Part shown: positions 54,113 to 61,975 of the stretch, one piece after another
How the letters are laid out: each line of letters starts with the position of its first letter
Position numbering within the stretch: position 1 is the stretch's first letter
NCBI RefSeq assembly: GCF_014648575.1
Contig: NZ_BMRJ01000002.1
Location: 139,860 to 203,859 of the forward strand
Source: Agromyces mediolanus
Lineage (GTDB): Bacteria; Actinomycetota; Actinomycetes; Actinomycetales; Microbacteriaceae
Length of the DNA: 64,000 nt
Reading direction: 5' to 3'
Translations under genes and position numbers: made by a program
The notes under the pieces: model-generated
The model's input: the letters and a program-made list of their open reading frames with translations, nothing else
Database searches by the model: none
What the model was told of the DNA's origin: nothing

Positions 54113-55062
54113 GACTTCTTCCTCTGGCCGGAGCGTCCGATGGCGGAGCCGATGCTGTTGACGAGCACCGAGGCGGCGACAGTGAGCGCCACGAGGAGCA
54201 GCGAGGTCGCCGCGGCGCCGTAGATGTCGTCGTGCACGAAGGCGTCGGTGTAGACCTTCATGAGCGGGACCCAGGTCGACGAGATCGCGTTCGCGAGGGG
54301 GCGGAGCGTGGTGGGCTCGTTGAACAGCTGCAGGGCGCCGAGCACGGAGAACAGCGAGCACATCACGATGGCCGGCTTGATCATGGGCAGCTTGACGCGG
54401 AGCGCGATCTGCAGCTCGCCGGCGCCGTCGAGCTTCGCGGCCTCGTACATCTCGCGGGGCAGTCCGCGGAGGGCCGTGTACATGATGACCATGTTGAAGC
54501 CGACCACGCCCCACACCGCGATGTTCGCGACGGAGAAGAAGACCTCGGTGCCGCCGAAGTAGTCGACGACCTCGCCGCCGATCGGGCTCGTGGCGGGAAG
54601 GTAGAGGAAGCCCCAGAGCAGGGAGGCGATCACCCCGGGCACCGCGTAGGGGAGGAAGATCGCGATGCGCCAGGCACCCACGAGTCGCGTGCGGTCGGCG
54701 TCGAGGCAGAGCGCGAAGAGCGCGGCGAGGATGATCGTGGCCGGCACACCGATGCCGGCGATCAGGAGCATGCGTCCGAGGCTCGCCCAGAACTCGGCGT
54801 CGCCGAGCGTGGCCAGGTAGTTCGCGAAGCCGACGAACTCCAGGCTGGTCTCGCCGCCGAGCAGACCGCCGGAGACCCGGCGCTGCAGCAGGCTCAGGAT
54901 GAAGGCGTAGATGCCGGGCGCGAAGGTGAACAGCGCGAGCAGCACGAGCGCGGGCGCGAGGAGGGCCAGCGCGAAGCCGGTGGTGCTGCGGGATCGCCGC
55001 CGAGTGGTCGCCGATCGTCGACGGCTCGAGGCCGCCGTCTCGGGCGCGGTGCTGGTGCCCAC
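54109..55062 (-). CDS. Carbohydrate ABC transporter permease (MalF-like)
   Basis: A 317-residue permease. An Arg/Ser-rich cytoplasmic leader (about 25 residues) precedes FALALLAPALVLLALFTFAP; IFLPYAVPGVIASLLWGFLY and the EAA loop EAAKLDGAGELQIALRVKLP follow. AAGGAG lies before the GTG start at 55062. It lies 68 bp after the binding-protein gene and is coupled to the MalG-like gene. Together they form the heterodimeric channel of a CUT1-type sugar importer. Confidence 0.93.
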   Translation of the reverse strand: MGTSTAPETAASSRRRSATTRRRSRSTTGFALALLAPALVLLALFTFAPGIYAFILSLLQRRVSGGLLGGETSLEFVGFANYLATLGDAEFWASLGRMLLIAGIGVPATIILAALFALCLDADRTRLVGAWRIAIFLPYAVPGVIASLLWGFLYLPATSPIGGEVVDYFGGTEVFFSVANIAVWGVVGFNMVIMYTALRGLPREMYEAAKLDGAGELQIALRVKLPMIKPAIVMCSLFSVLGALQLFNEPTTLRPLANAISSTWVPLMKVYTDAFVHDDIYGAAATSLLLVALTVAASVLVNSIGSAIGRSGQRKKS

Positions 55063-55130
55063 TTTGCTCCTTCGTGGCCCGGGTGGGTGCTGGGTGGGGC
55101 GGGGAGGCCGAGCAGGCCTCCCCGCCGGGG

Positions 55131-56417
55131 TCAGTTCTCGACCGAGAAGCCGAGCTTCTCCATGTCGTCGACGGTGACGGTCTGCATATTCTTCAGCACC
55201 TCGCTGAAGGCTGTACCGTCGGTGATCGCCTTGGCGAAGCCGTCGTTGTAGGCGCCGAACGTCACGGTGGCGTTCGGCCCCCAGATGTCGAAGCTGCGCG
55301 CGCCCTCGGCGATCGCGGCCACGTCGGCGTAGTAGCTCGGCTGGTTCGGCATGTAGGCCGGCGGGGTCTTCAGTGCGTCGAGCTTCTGGCCGTTCAAGGC
55401 GGCGGGGAAGATGTTGATCTTCTCGACCTGGAGCGCGAGCGCCTCGTCGCTGGTGTTGAACCAGTCGATGAACTTCGCAGCCTCGGCCGGGTGCTTCGAG
55501 TCGGTCGTGACGGCGGTGGCCGAACCGCCCCAGATGCCCGTCGTCGTGTCGCCGGCGGTCCAGGCGGGCAGTGAGGTCATGACCCACTTGCCTGCGCTGT
55601 TCGGTGCGATGCCGCCGAACTGCGCGGGGGCCCATGCGCCGGAGATCCAGCCGGCGTAGGTGCCGTCGTCCATCTCCTTGTTCCACTGCGGCGACCAGAA
55701 GGGGTCGCCCTTGACGACGCCTTCGCCGATGAGGCCCTGCCAGTAGTCGGCGACCTTCACGGAGGCGTCGTCGTCGATGTCGACGGTCCAGGTGTCGCCG
55801 GACGCGCTCCACCAGTTGGCGCCCGCCTGCTGGGTGAGCCCGCTGAACCAGCCCGGGTCGGTCGAGCTGAACGTTCCCAGGTACTTCGAGGGGTCGGCGG
55901 CGTGCAGCGCGCGAGCGGTCGCCGCGTACTCGTCCCACGTGGTCGGCACCTTCAGGCCGTACTGCTCGAAGATGTCCTGACGGTAGAAGAAGACGAGCGG
56001 CGCGAAGTCCTGGGGGAGGCCGTACGTCTTGTCCTCGAACTCGACCTGCGCGAAGGCGCCGGGGGTGAAGTCCTTCGAGGCGTCGGGCACGTACTCGGTG
56101 ATGTCGGCGGCGACGCCGTTCGCGATCAACGCGGGGAGCGACTGGTACTCGACCTTGACGATGTCGGCCGCGTCGCCCGACTTGTGGGCGGTGAGGATGC
56201 GGCTGACGAGCTCGTCGCCGCCGGCGGGGTCGCTGAGCTTCACCTGGATGTCGGGGTTCTCCGAGTTCCAGACGTCGACGATGTCGGCCATCCCCGGGTC
56301 CCACGACCACATCTCGAGGGTGACCTTGCCGTCGCTCGGCTGCTCGCCGGCGCTGCAACCGGCAAGAAGGGCGAGCGCGGCGACGCTTGCGCCGATCGCC
56401 GTGAGGGTTCTTCTCAT
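55131..56417 (-). CDS. Extracellular sugar-binding lipoprotein (CUT1 type)
   Basis: A 428-residue receptor. Signal peptide with lipobox ALLAGCSAGE (Cys at about residue 21), then VTLEMWSWDPGMADIVDVWN at the start of the first lobe, YGLPQDFAPLVFFYRQDIFE in the hinge and IWGGSATAVTTDSKHPAEAA in the second lobe. Many Trp residues line the expected cleft, as in oligosaccharide or glycoside binders. AAGGAG precedes the ATG. Its promoter (TTGACA, 17 bp, TAGCAT) carries the sugar-locus operator. Confidence 0.92.
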   Translation of the reverse strand: MRRTLTAIGASVAALALLAGCSAGEQPSDGKVTLEMWSWDPGMADIVDVWNSENPDIQVKLSDPAGGDELVSRILTAHKSGDAADIVKVEYQSLPALIANGVAADITEYVPDASKDFTPGAFAQVEFEDKTYGLPQDFAPLVFFYRQDIFEQYGLKVPTTWDEYAATARALHAADPSKYLGTFSSTDPGWFSGLTQQAGANWWSASGDTWTVDIDDDASVKVADYWQGLIGEGVVKGDPFWSPQWNKEMDDGTYAGWISGAWAPAQFGGIAPNSAGKWVMTSLPAWTAGDTTTGIWGGSATAVTTDSKHPAEAAKFIDWFNTSDEALALQVEKINIFPAALNGQKLDALKTPPAYMPNQPSYYADVAAIAEGARSFDIWGPNATVTFGAYNDGFAKAITDGTAFSEVLKNMQTVTVDDMEKLGFSVEN

Positions 56418-56497
56418 TTGGGGGCATCTCCTTTGATGGGTGACCAGCTTGGAACTCTGGTGGGCATTCCGTCGACCGCTCGGGATGAATCACGGCG

Positions 56498-56542
56498 GGA
56501 ATGCGCTTTCCTGATGCTAGGCATGCGCTTGCCCGCTGTCAA
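56498..56542 (-). promoter_or_regulatory. Promoter of the sugar ABC importer with tandem operators (site B)
   Basis: On the minus strand TTGACA (56537-56542) and TAGCAT (56514-56519) are 17 bp apart. The operator GGAATGCGCTTTCC (56498-56511) lies just downstream of the -10. A second, weaker copy, GGCATGCGCTTGCC (56520-56533, 12 of 14 bases identical), lies in the spacer, 22 bp from the first, about two helical turns, so two dimers could bind the same face. Confidence 0.85.
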
Positions 56543-56547
56543 CCCGA

Positions 56548-57561
56548 TCACGCCATGGCGGCGAGATCCGCCAGTCCGACGGGGTGGACGGCGGGTTCGC
56601 CGGCCACGTAGCGGCGGACCTCGTCGACGACCTGGGCGCCGAGGCGGTGGAGCTCGTTGCCGAGGGCCCCGGCGACGTGCGGAGTGAGCACGATGCCGGG
56701 CGTCGAGCGGAGCGCGTGGTCGAGGGGCAGCGGCTCGGGGCTGGTGACGTCGAGGATCGCGCTGATCCTGCCGGTCGTCGCGGCCTCGACGAGCGCGTCC
56801 TGATCGACGATCGGCGCACGGGAGGTGTTGATGAGGACCGCCCCGTCCGGCATCGTCGAGATGAGCTCGCGGCTCACGAGCCCCACCGTCTCCGGCAGGA
56901 GCGGGGCGTGCACGCTCAGCACCTCGGACTCGGCGAACAACTGCTCCAGCCCGACCGCGGTCGCCTGGTCGTGGAGCGGATCGTCCGCCTCGAGGTACGG
57001 GTCGCTGACCAGCACCTCGACATCGAAGGGCTGCAGCAGTTCGATGACGCGCCGCCCGATCTTCGAGGCGCCGAGGATTCCCACCCGGCGGCGGTGGTTG
57101 CCGATCTGTGGGAACTCCTGCTCGAGATCGAGCTCCGGCCGATCCCGGTAGGCCTCGATGATCGAGGGCACCCCCTTGCCCGCGAGCAGGATCGAGGCGA
57201 GGGTGTATTCGGCTACCGGCAGGGCGTTCGCCGCGGCGGCGGTGGTGACGAGGATCCCGCGTTGCCAGGCCGACGGGTCGATGTGCTCCTTGACGGTCCC
57301 GGCCGCGTGGAAGATCGCGCGCAGGGCCGGGAGGCGCTCGAGCGCCGCCGGGGTGATCGCCGGGCAGCCCCAGCCCGAGATGAGCACCTCGGTCTCGGGC
57401 GGCACCTGGGCGAGGGAGGCGAACGAGCCGGATCCCTCGACCTCGAGCAGCCCGTCGAGGGCCGCGAGCTGCGACGGTGCGAAGAGTCGATCGACGAGCC
57501 CGTCGCGCATCACGAAGGCGGCGCGGGGGCGGGCTCGCCCGGCGATCGAGTCGGTGCGCAT
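56548..57561 (-). CDS. D-2-hydroxyacid dehydrogenase family protein
   Basis: A 337-residue NAD(P)-dependent oxidoreductase. The Rossmann domain shows VGILGASKIGRRVIELLQPF (GxxxxG dinucleotide loop, about residues 170-189). The catalytic Arg lies in LINTSRAPIVDQDALV (about residue 255), the Glu in LDVTSPEPLPLDH and the His in VLTPHVAGALGNE (about 302). The first loop is GASKIG where most relatives have GLGxIG, an unusual variant. AAGGAGG precedes the ATG at 57561. It shares an operator region with the divergent aldo/keto reductase. It probably reduces or oxidises a 2-oxo/2-hydroxy acid from sugar breakdown. Confidence 0.9.
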   Translation of the reverse strand: MRTDSIAGRARPRAAFVMRDGLVDRLFAPSQLAALDGLLEVEGSGSFASLAQVPPETEVLISGWGCPAITPAALERLPALRAIFHAAGTVKEHIDPSAWQRGILVTTAAAANALPVAEYTLASILLAGKGVPSIIEAYRDRPELDLEQEFPQIGNHRRRVGILGASKIGRRVIELLQPFDVEVLVSDPYLEADDPLHDQATAVGLEQLFAESEVLSVHAPLLPETVGLVSRELISTMPDGAVLINTSRAPIVDQDALVEAATTGRISAILDVTSPEPLPLDHALRSTPGIVLTPHVAGALGNELHRLGAQVVDEVRRYVAGEPAVHPVGLADLAAMA

Positions 57562-57608
57562 CAAGCCTCCTTGCAGACGAGACCGAGGGCGGGCTAGCAT
57601 CGCCTCGA

Positions 57609-57636
57609 TCGAGCGGGAATACGCATTCCCGCTCGA
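57609..57636. promoter_or_regulatory. Sugar-locus operator (site C), extended palindrome
   Basis: TCGAGCGGGAAT (57609-57620), ACGC, ATTCCCGCTCGA (57625-57636): perfect 12-bp arms. The core GGAATACGCATTCC (57616-57629) matches the other operators of the locus. It lies between the divergent hydroxyacid dehydrogenase and aldo/keto reductase genes. Confidence 0.85.
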
Positions 57637-57694
57637 GCGAATCTAGCAGCATCTTCCCGCCCCCGGCGGTCGGGACTGGATCGAAGGAGCTCGA

Positions 57695-58645
57695 GTGGCC
57701 ACGACGACGGCACCCGCACTCGCGGCCGGCACCGGCTCGTGGGTCGCGTGGAACGAGGCCTCCCCGACGGTCGACACCCCCGAAGCCGAGACCGCCGGAC
57801 TCGTCGCACGGATCTTCGGGGGCGCGGGGGTCCGAACCATCGACACCTCGAACAACTACGGCCACGGTGAGACCGAACGCCGGATCGGGCGGGCGATCCA
57901 GGCGTTCGGCGGGGTGCCGGACGGCATCGTCATCCAGACGAAGGCCGACCGCGACATGCGCAGCGGGGAGTTCACCGGGGCCCGGGTCCGCCGTTCGATC
58001 GACGAGAGCCGCGACCGGCTCGGCCTCGACGTGCTCCCGCTCGTCTACCTCCACGACCCCGAGAACATCTCGTGGGCCCAGGCGACCGCCGTCGACGGCC
58101 CGATGGCGGCGCTCGTCGAGGCGCGCGACGCGGGCACGGTGCGGCGGATCGGCGTCGCGGGCGGACCCGCCGCGCTCATGCGGCGCTTTCTCGAGACTGG
58201 GCACTTCGACGCACTCATCACCCACAACCGCTACACGCTCGTCGATCGGAGCGCCGATGCGCTCCTCGACCTCGCCCATTCGCTCGGCGTCGACACGACG
58301 AACGCGTCACCGTACGGCGGAGGGTTCCTCACCGCGTGGCCGCCGCCGACGAACCGGTACGCCTACGACGTCGCCGATCCGCGCGTGGTCCAGGCGGCCG
58401 GCGTCGCCGCGTCGCTCTGCGCCGAGGCGGGCGTGCCGCTCGCCGCGGCCGCCCTCCGCTTCTCAACCGACGATCCACGCATCGACCGCACGATCATCGG
58501 CATGCGGACGACTGATGATCTCGAGGCCACCGAGGCGCTCCTCGCCGTGAAGCTGCCCGGTGGGCTGCTCGACGCGCTCCGCGCGCTCCCGCTGGATCGC
58601 GCTGCCTGGTCGGGTGGCTGGCAGGACGGTCCCGCCGAGCGCTGA
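57695..58645 (+). CDS. Aldo/keto reductase (sugar dehydrogenase-like)
   Basis: A 316-residue NAD(P)-dependent TIM-barrel enzyme. The catalytic tetrad is visible: Asp and Tyr in VRTIDTSNNYGHGETERRIG (about residues 50-56), Lys in IVIQTKADRDM and His in LVYLHDPENIS. The cofactor end shows RFSTDDPRIDRTIIGMRTTD. GAAGGAG lies before the GTG start. The group includes D-threo-aldose and L-fucose dehydrogenases, so oxidation of an imported aldose to a lactone is a fair guess, in keeping with the importer and hydroxyacid dehydrogenase of the locus. Confidence 0.88.
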   Translation: MATTTAPALAAGTGSWVAWNEASPTVDTPEAETAGLVARIFGGAGVRTIDTSNNYGHGETERRIGRAIQAFGGVPDGIVIQTKADRDMRSGEFTGARVRRSIDESRDRLGLDVLPLVYLHDPENISWAQATAVDGPMAALVEARDAGTVRRIGVAGGPAALMRRFLETGHFDALITHNRYTLVDRSADALLDLAHSLGVDTTNASPYGGGFLTAWPPPTNRYAYDVADPRVVQAAGVAASLCAEAGVPLAAAALRFSTDDPRIDRTIIGMRTTDDLEATEALLAVKLPGGLLDALRALPLDRAAWSGGWQDGPAER

Positions 58646-58670
58646 GCCGTCGGACTCGCCCGCGACGCCG

Positions 58671-59366
58671 CTACATCGCCGAGAGCCAGCGCAGCGCGCG
58701 GGCGAGCAATGCACGATGCCCGGCCGAGCGGTACGACCGTGCGTCGTGCCCGAGCGCCGAGTACACGAGCCGCGACCGCCCGAGCTCGCGGGCCCAGGCG
58801 AGCGGATGCGTCCGGCCGGCTTCTTCGTGGACGGCGAGCACCGTGCTCGTCGCCTCGAAGTCGGCGTTCGGAACGAGGTCCGTGTACCGCTCGTCGAAGA
58901 CCTCGAAGTCGCTGAGGCCCCGCACGATCGGGTGATCGCCCACGACGAGGACCCTGGCGTCACCCTGGTCGGGGTGCCATGATCGTCCGCGTTCCCAGCG
59001 GGCGCCGAGCGCCCCGCCGAAGGCCGGCACCTCGCGGAGGGCGGCCGCCCCCGAGTGCACGACGAGGATGCCGATGCCGCGCTCGAGTGCGGCCTCGAAC
59101 CGTTCGGCGGCCAGGGCGGCCAGGTCGGCGTCGGCCGGCGCGGTCGGCACGGTGCCGTCGAGGCCCGGTCCCTCCGGATCGCCCGCGTTCACGACGACGA
59201 GCGACGAGCGCTCCGACAGCTCGGCGAGTCCTTCGAGGGTGCCGGGAACGGCCTTGACCTCGAAACCGGTCGCCGAACCGATCTCGGCGATCGCCGCAGA
59301 GGTCTCCGCGTAGGGGTGCCACGGGTCGGCAGATCGGCCCGCACCGCTGAGAATGGTCATCTGCAT
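58671..59366 (-). CDS. ThuA-like (glutamine amidotransferase-like fold) protein
   Basis: A 231-residue protein of the trehalose-utilisation ThuA group: MTILSGAGRSADPWHPYAET, LVVVNAGDPEGPG, ALERGIGILVVHSGAAALRE (nucleophile-elbow position, but with HSG rather than a Cys), ARWERGRSWHPDQGD, HPIVRGLSDFEVFDERYTDL and LVYSALGHDARSY. ThuA proteins accompany sugar oxidoreductases and may handle keto-sugars. The ATG at 59366 follows GGAGACC; a second ATG two codons later is possible. Its promoter carries operator site D. Confidence 0.87.
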   Translation of the reverse strand: MQMTILSGAGRSADPWHPYAETSAAIAEIGSATGFEVKAVPGTLEGLAELSERSSLVVVNAGDPEGPGLDGTVPTAPADADLAALAAERFEAALERGIGILVVHSGAAALREVPAFGGALGARWERGRSWHPDQGDARVLVVGDHPIVRGLSDFEVFDERYTDLVPNADFEATSTVLAVHEEAGRTHPLAWARELGRSRLVYSALGHDARSYRSAGHRALLARALRWLSAM

Positions 59367-59393
59367 GCCAGGGTCTCCAATCGAACCGACGGC

Positions 59394-59413
59394 GGAATGC
59401 GCTTTCCACCCTA
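59394..59413 (-). promoter_or_regulatory. Promoter of the ThuA-like gene with sugar-locus operator (site D)
   Basis: GGAATGCGCTTTCC at 59394-59407, identical to site B, immediately follows the minus-strand -10 box TAGGGT (59408-59413), so a bound repressor would sit on the transcription start. Confidence 0.83.
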
Positions 59414-59911
59414 GCGGTGCGGCCGGTCGCCGGCGGACGGTTGACTCCTCTGTAACCGATATCGCTACATTCGGCGCCACTATCGCCCCGCAGTGCACCT
59501 CAGGTTCAATTGCGGTACTGGCACTCGCAGACACCCCGACGATTGATTCCAGAACGACCGTGAAAAACGGCAGGGGACCCTCCTTGTGTTTGCCTCCAGA
59601 AGGTGATGGCCGGAATCTCGGGGGAGTTCCCTTTCGAGGCGCGCGCCGGATCGACTCGAGAGATCCAGCGGCGCCGCAACCTAGATCGTTCACCGTCCAG
59701 CCACGAGCACCCGTTCGCACGGTCCGCGCGCTCGGGTGCCGCAGCTCCATTGCCAAGCCCCGCTGAGTGCCCCCAAGTCCGGGGGTGACATACGACCGCC
59801 GGTGGCAAGTAGGCTCCGGTGCTTACGGGTGGTGCGGCTCGTGAGAGCCGCCGACATCACGGCAGGGTAAGCGCCGCGAATCGCGTGAGTCAAAGGGGAT
59901 AGCTGAGGGCG
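59414..59911 (+). other. About 500 bp without a supportable gene
   Basis: The GC content falls here. TTGACT (59441-59446) with CTACAT (59465-59470) is a possible rightward promoter far from the next gene. The stretch TCCTCTGTAACCGATA (59446-59461) resembles the sequence at 61932-61947. GCGGCTC-GTGA-GAGCCGC (59834-59851) is a compact hairpin 60 bp before the DUF4236 gene. Short frames on both strands lack ribosome sites and family features. Confidence 0.5.
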
Positions 59912-61015
59912 ATGGGGTTCTACGTTCGTAAGAGCATCAAGGCGGGGCCCTTCCGCTTCAATCTCAGCAGGTCTGGTATCGGAGTCAGCGCCGGGGCCCC
60001 AGGGTTCCGCGTAGGAACAGGCCCGCGAGGGAACTACGTCAACCTCGGCACCGGGGTCCTGCAGTACCGCACGGCGACAAGGTCACCCGGTGATCGCCGA
60101 CCCGTTCCGCACTACCCGCAGCCAGCATGGTCGGCATCGCCGGTCCTGTTCGAGGACGTGACTGGCGCTCAAGTTGAAGAGCTCCTCCCGACCGGCGGCG
60201 GGGACATCGTCGAACAGCTGAACACCGCCGCACGACGCCGAGCTCTTGCCTGGCCGGTCACCATCGCAGTTCTCATCACCGGTTTGTTTGTACTCCCGTG
60301 GGGAGCGATCCTCTGGGCGCTTGCCGCTCCATTCCTGTGGTGGCTGTTCCAATACGAAAAGTCTCGCAAGGCCGTGGTCGTCTTCTACGACGTCAATGAC
60401 GAGCCGGCCGAATGGTACGAGCTGATGTGCCAGGCGCTGGAGGGTCTGCAGAAAGCCGGTGGGCTGTGGCGGGTGGTTCAATCCGGTGAGGTCGTCACCA
60501 CCCGGCAGCACAAGACCAACGCAGGCGCCAGCAACCTCGTTAAACGCATCCCCGCCCGCGCCCACCGGAACGGGCCGAAAACGCTGGCAACAAATGTCGT
60601 CGTGCCCACGATCGAAGCCGACAAGACCAGTCTGCACTTCCTCCCCGATCGGATCCTCGTCCGGGAAGGCCGGGTGTACACCGACATCAGTTATGACGTC
60701 CTCAGCGCGTACGCGACAGCCCGGAGGTTCATCGAAGGACGCGGCTCGGTTCCCCGAGATGGCGAACGAGTCGGTCAAACCTGGCAGTACGTGAATGTCA
60801 AAGGTGGCCCAGACCGCCGCTATTCGAACAACCCAGTGTTGCCGATCATGCTTTACGAGGAAGTCACTCTCACCACGGCCCACGGGTTTCGGTGGGAGCT
60901 TCAATCCTCGTTGAGGGCCGAAAGCAAGCATCTTGCCGACCTGCTCGTGTACCGGAGACAGCACCCGGCGCTCTCCACGAAACCGAACAGCACAGGTCTC
61001 GAGGACAAAGGATGA
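59912..61015 (+). CDS. DUF4236 domain membrane protein
   Basis: A 367-residue protein. The N-terminus is a textbook DUF4236 domain (MGFYVRKSIKAGPFRFNLSR, SGIGVSAGAPGFRVGTGPRG, residues 1-50). A linker and two closely spaced transmembrane helices (about residues 110-147, PVTIAVLITGLFVLP and ILWALAAPFLWWLF) follow. The soluble 210-residue C-terminal domain contains FYDVNDEPAEWYELMCQALE and LHFLPDRILVREGRVYTDIS, a layout seen in bacterial proteins with a PH-like sensor part, although I cannot name the family. The ATG overlaps the next gene by ATGA at its end. Codon use is poorer in GC than the rest of the window. First gene of an accessory operon. Confidence 0.85.
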   Translation: MGFYVRKSIKAGPFRFNLSRSGIGVSAGAPGFRVGTGPRGNYVNLGTGVLQYRTATRSPGDRRPVPHYPQPAWSASPVLFEDVTGAQVEELLPTGGGDIVEQLNTAARRRALAWPVTIAVLITGLFVLPWGAILWALAAPFLWWLFQYEKSRKAVVVFYDVNDEPAEWYELMCQALEGLQKAGGLWRVVQSGEVVTTRQHKTNAGASNLVKRIPARAHRNGPKTLATNVVVPTIEADKTSLHFLPDRILVREGRVYTDISYDVLSAYATARRFIEGRGSVPRDGERVGQTWQYVNVKGGPDRRYSNNPVLPIMLYEEVTLTTAHGFRWELQSSLRAESKHLADLLVYRRQHPALSTKPNSTGLEDKG

Positions 61016-61923
61016 GCGCGTGGGACGAGCTGGCCAGCACCGGGCCGGGTACCGAGACGGTGCAGCTCATCAAGGACCTCACCGGGAAACTGGTCAGAAC
61101 CCGCGGATTTCCTCCACCACCGCATCACCGACGATGGGACAACCGCGCCATCGAGGACTTCATCGGCGGGATGTTCGCCGGGAAGAACGGATCGTGGATC
61201 TCGGAGGTGCAAGCGCTTGCGACTGACCAAGGATCACTGGAACGGGTGTTGCTCCGCTCCATCGAGCATTGGCTGATCGACCAGGCAAAATCCACCACTG
61301 CCGGAAAAATGCGTCGACGGCTCCGCAGCCTCTACGCCAAACACGACAGTTTCGTAAACGCGAAGAAACTGCTTGCCGGCGAAGATGGGTGGACCACCAC
61401 CGACTTTGGAAATGCCGTCTGGCAAGGTGACTTGCAGGAGCTCTACCGGAAATCAGCACACACCGCCACAACGCTCCTCGAACCGCTCAACACGGCCGGA
61501 CCGACATCGAAGCGCAACCGAGCAGTCATCGTCGAGTACAGCCTCGGAGTGTTCAGTGCCGCGCTCGGGGCCCTCAGGGAGCAACTGCTCGCGAGGTTCG
61601 TCGTTGAGCGGTTCGGGCTCGAACACCATGAGGCTGAACTAGCTGAAGCAGAGGCAGAGAAGTCGCAGCCTGATCCCGCGCAGGACTTCGAAGTGCAGCT
61701 GGCCGCGGAGCACATCAGCGGTCAACTCAGACAGGACGATGAGGTCGTGCTTGCGTTGTACGAAACCCCCGACGTGCTCGCGTCACGCCTCCAGATTCCG
61801 GTTGGTGAAGCTCAGGAGAAGATCCGTTCGCTCCTTCTCCGGCTCAGGCCGCATTGCGCGAGCACCGACGTCGGTCGCGCCGCCCTTGCTGTCGTAATCG
61901 AGCGCGCATCCGCCCGCCTGTGA
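61012..61923 (+). CDS. Sigma-factor-like protein, function unknown
   Basis: A 303-residue protein coupled to the DUF4236 gene (ATGA). Two parts recall sigma-70 factors. Residues about 40-110 (AIEDFIGGMFAGKNGSWI, LERVLLRSIEHWLIDQAKST, GKMRRRLRSLY) look like a region 2 core with a basic tail, and residues about 237-280 (LRQDDEVVLALYETPDVLAS, RLQIPVGEAQEKIRSLLLRL) like a region 4 helix-turn-helix. An acidic stretch (EAELAEAEAEKSQPDPAQD) separates them. It could be a divergent alternative sigma factor for this locus, possibly acting at the repeated TTACGTCGTCTGTA sites. This is motif-level reading, not a confirmed family match. Confidence 0.6.
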   Translation: MSAWDELASTGPGTETVQLIKDLTGKLVRTRGFPPPPHHRRWDNRAIEDFIGGMFAGKNGSWISEVQALATDQGSLERVLLRSIEHWLIDQAKSTTAGKMRRRLRSLYAKHDSFVNAKKLLAGEDGWTTTDFGNAVWQGDLQELYRKSAHTATTLLEPLNTAGPTSKRNRAVIVEYSLGVFSAALGALREQLLARFVVERFGLEHHEAELAEAEAEKSQPDPAQDFEVQLAAEHISGQLRQDDEVVLALYETPDVLASRLQIPVGEAQEKIRSLLLRLRPHCASTDVGRAALAVVIERASARL

Positions 61924-61926
61924 CAA

Positions 61927-61940
61927 TTACGTCGTCTGTA
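61927..61940 (+). promoter_or_regulatory. Repeated upstream element, copy 1
   Basis: TTACGTCGTCTGTA, 3 nt after the stop codon of the sigma-like gene and 35 nt before the start of the helix-turn-helix gene. The identical 14 bases recur at 63877-63890. The position in front of a gene with its own ribosome site suggests a promoter or operator element private to this operon. Confidence 0.5.
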
Positions 61941-61975
61941 TCCGATAGAACCCACACTGCAAGAAGGGAGGCAAC

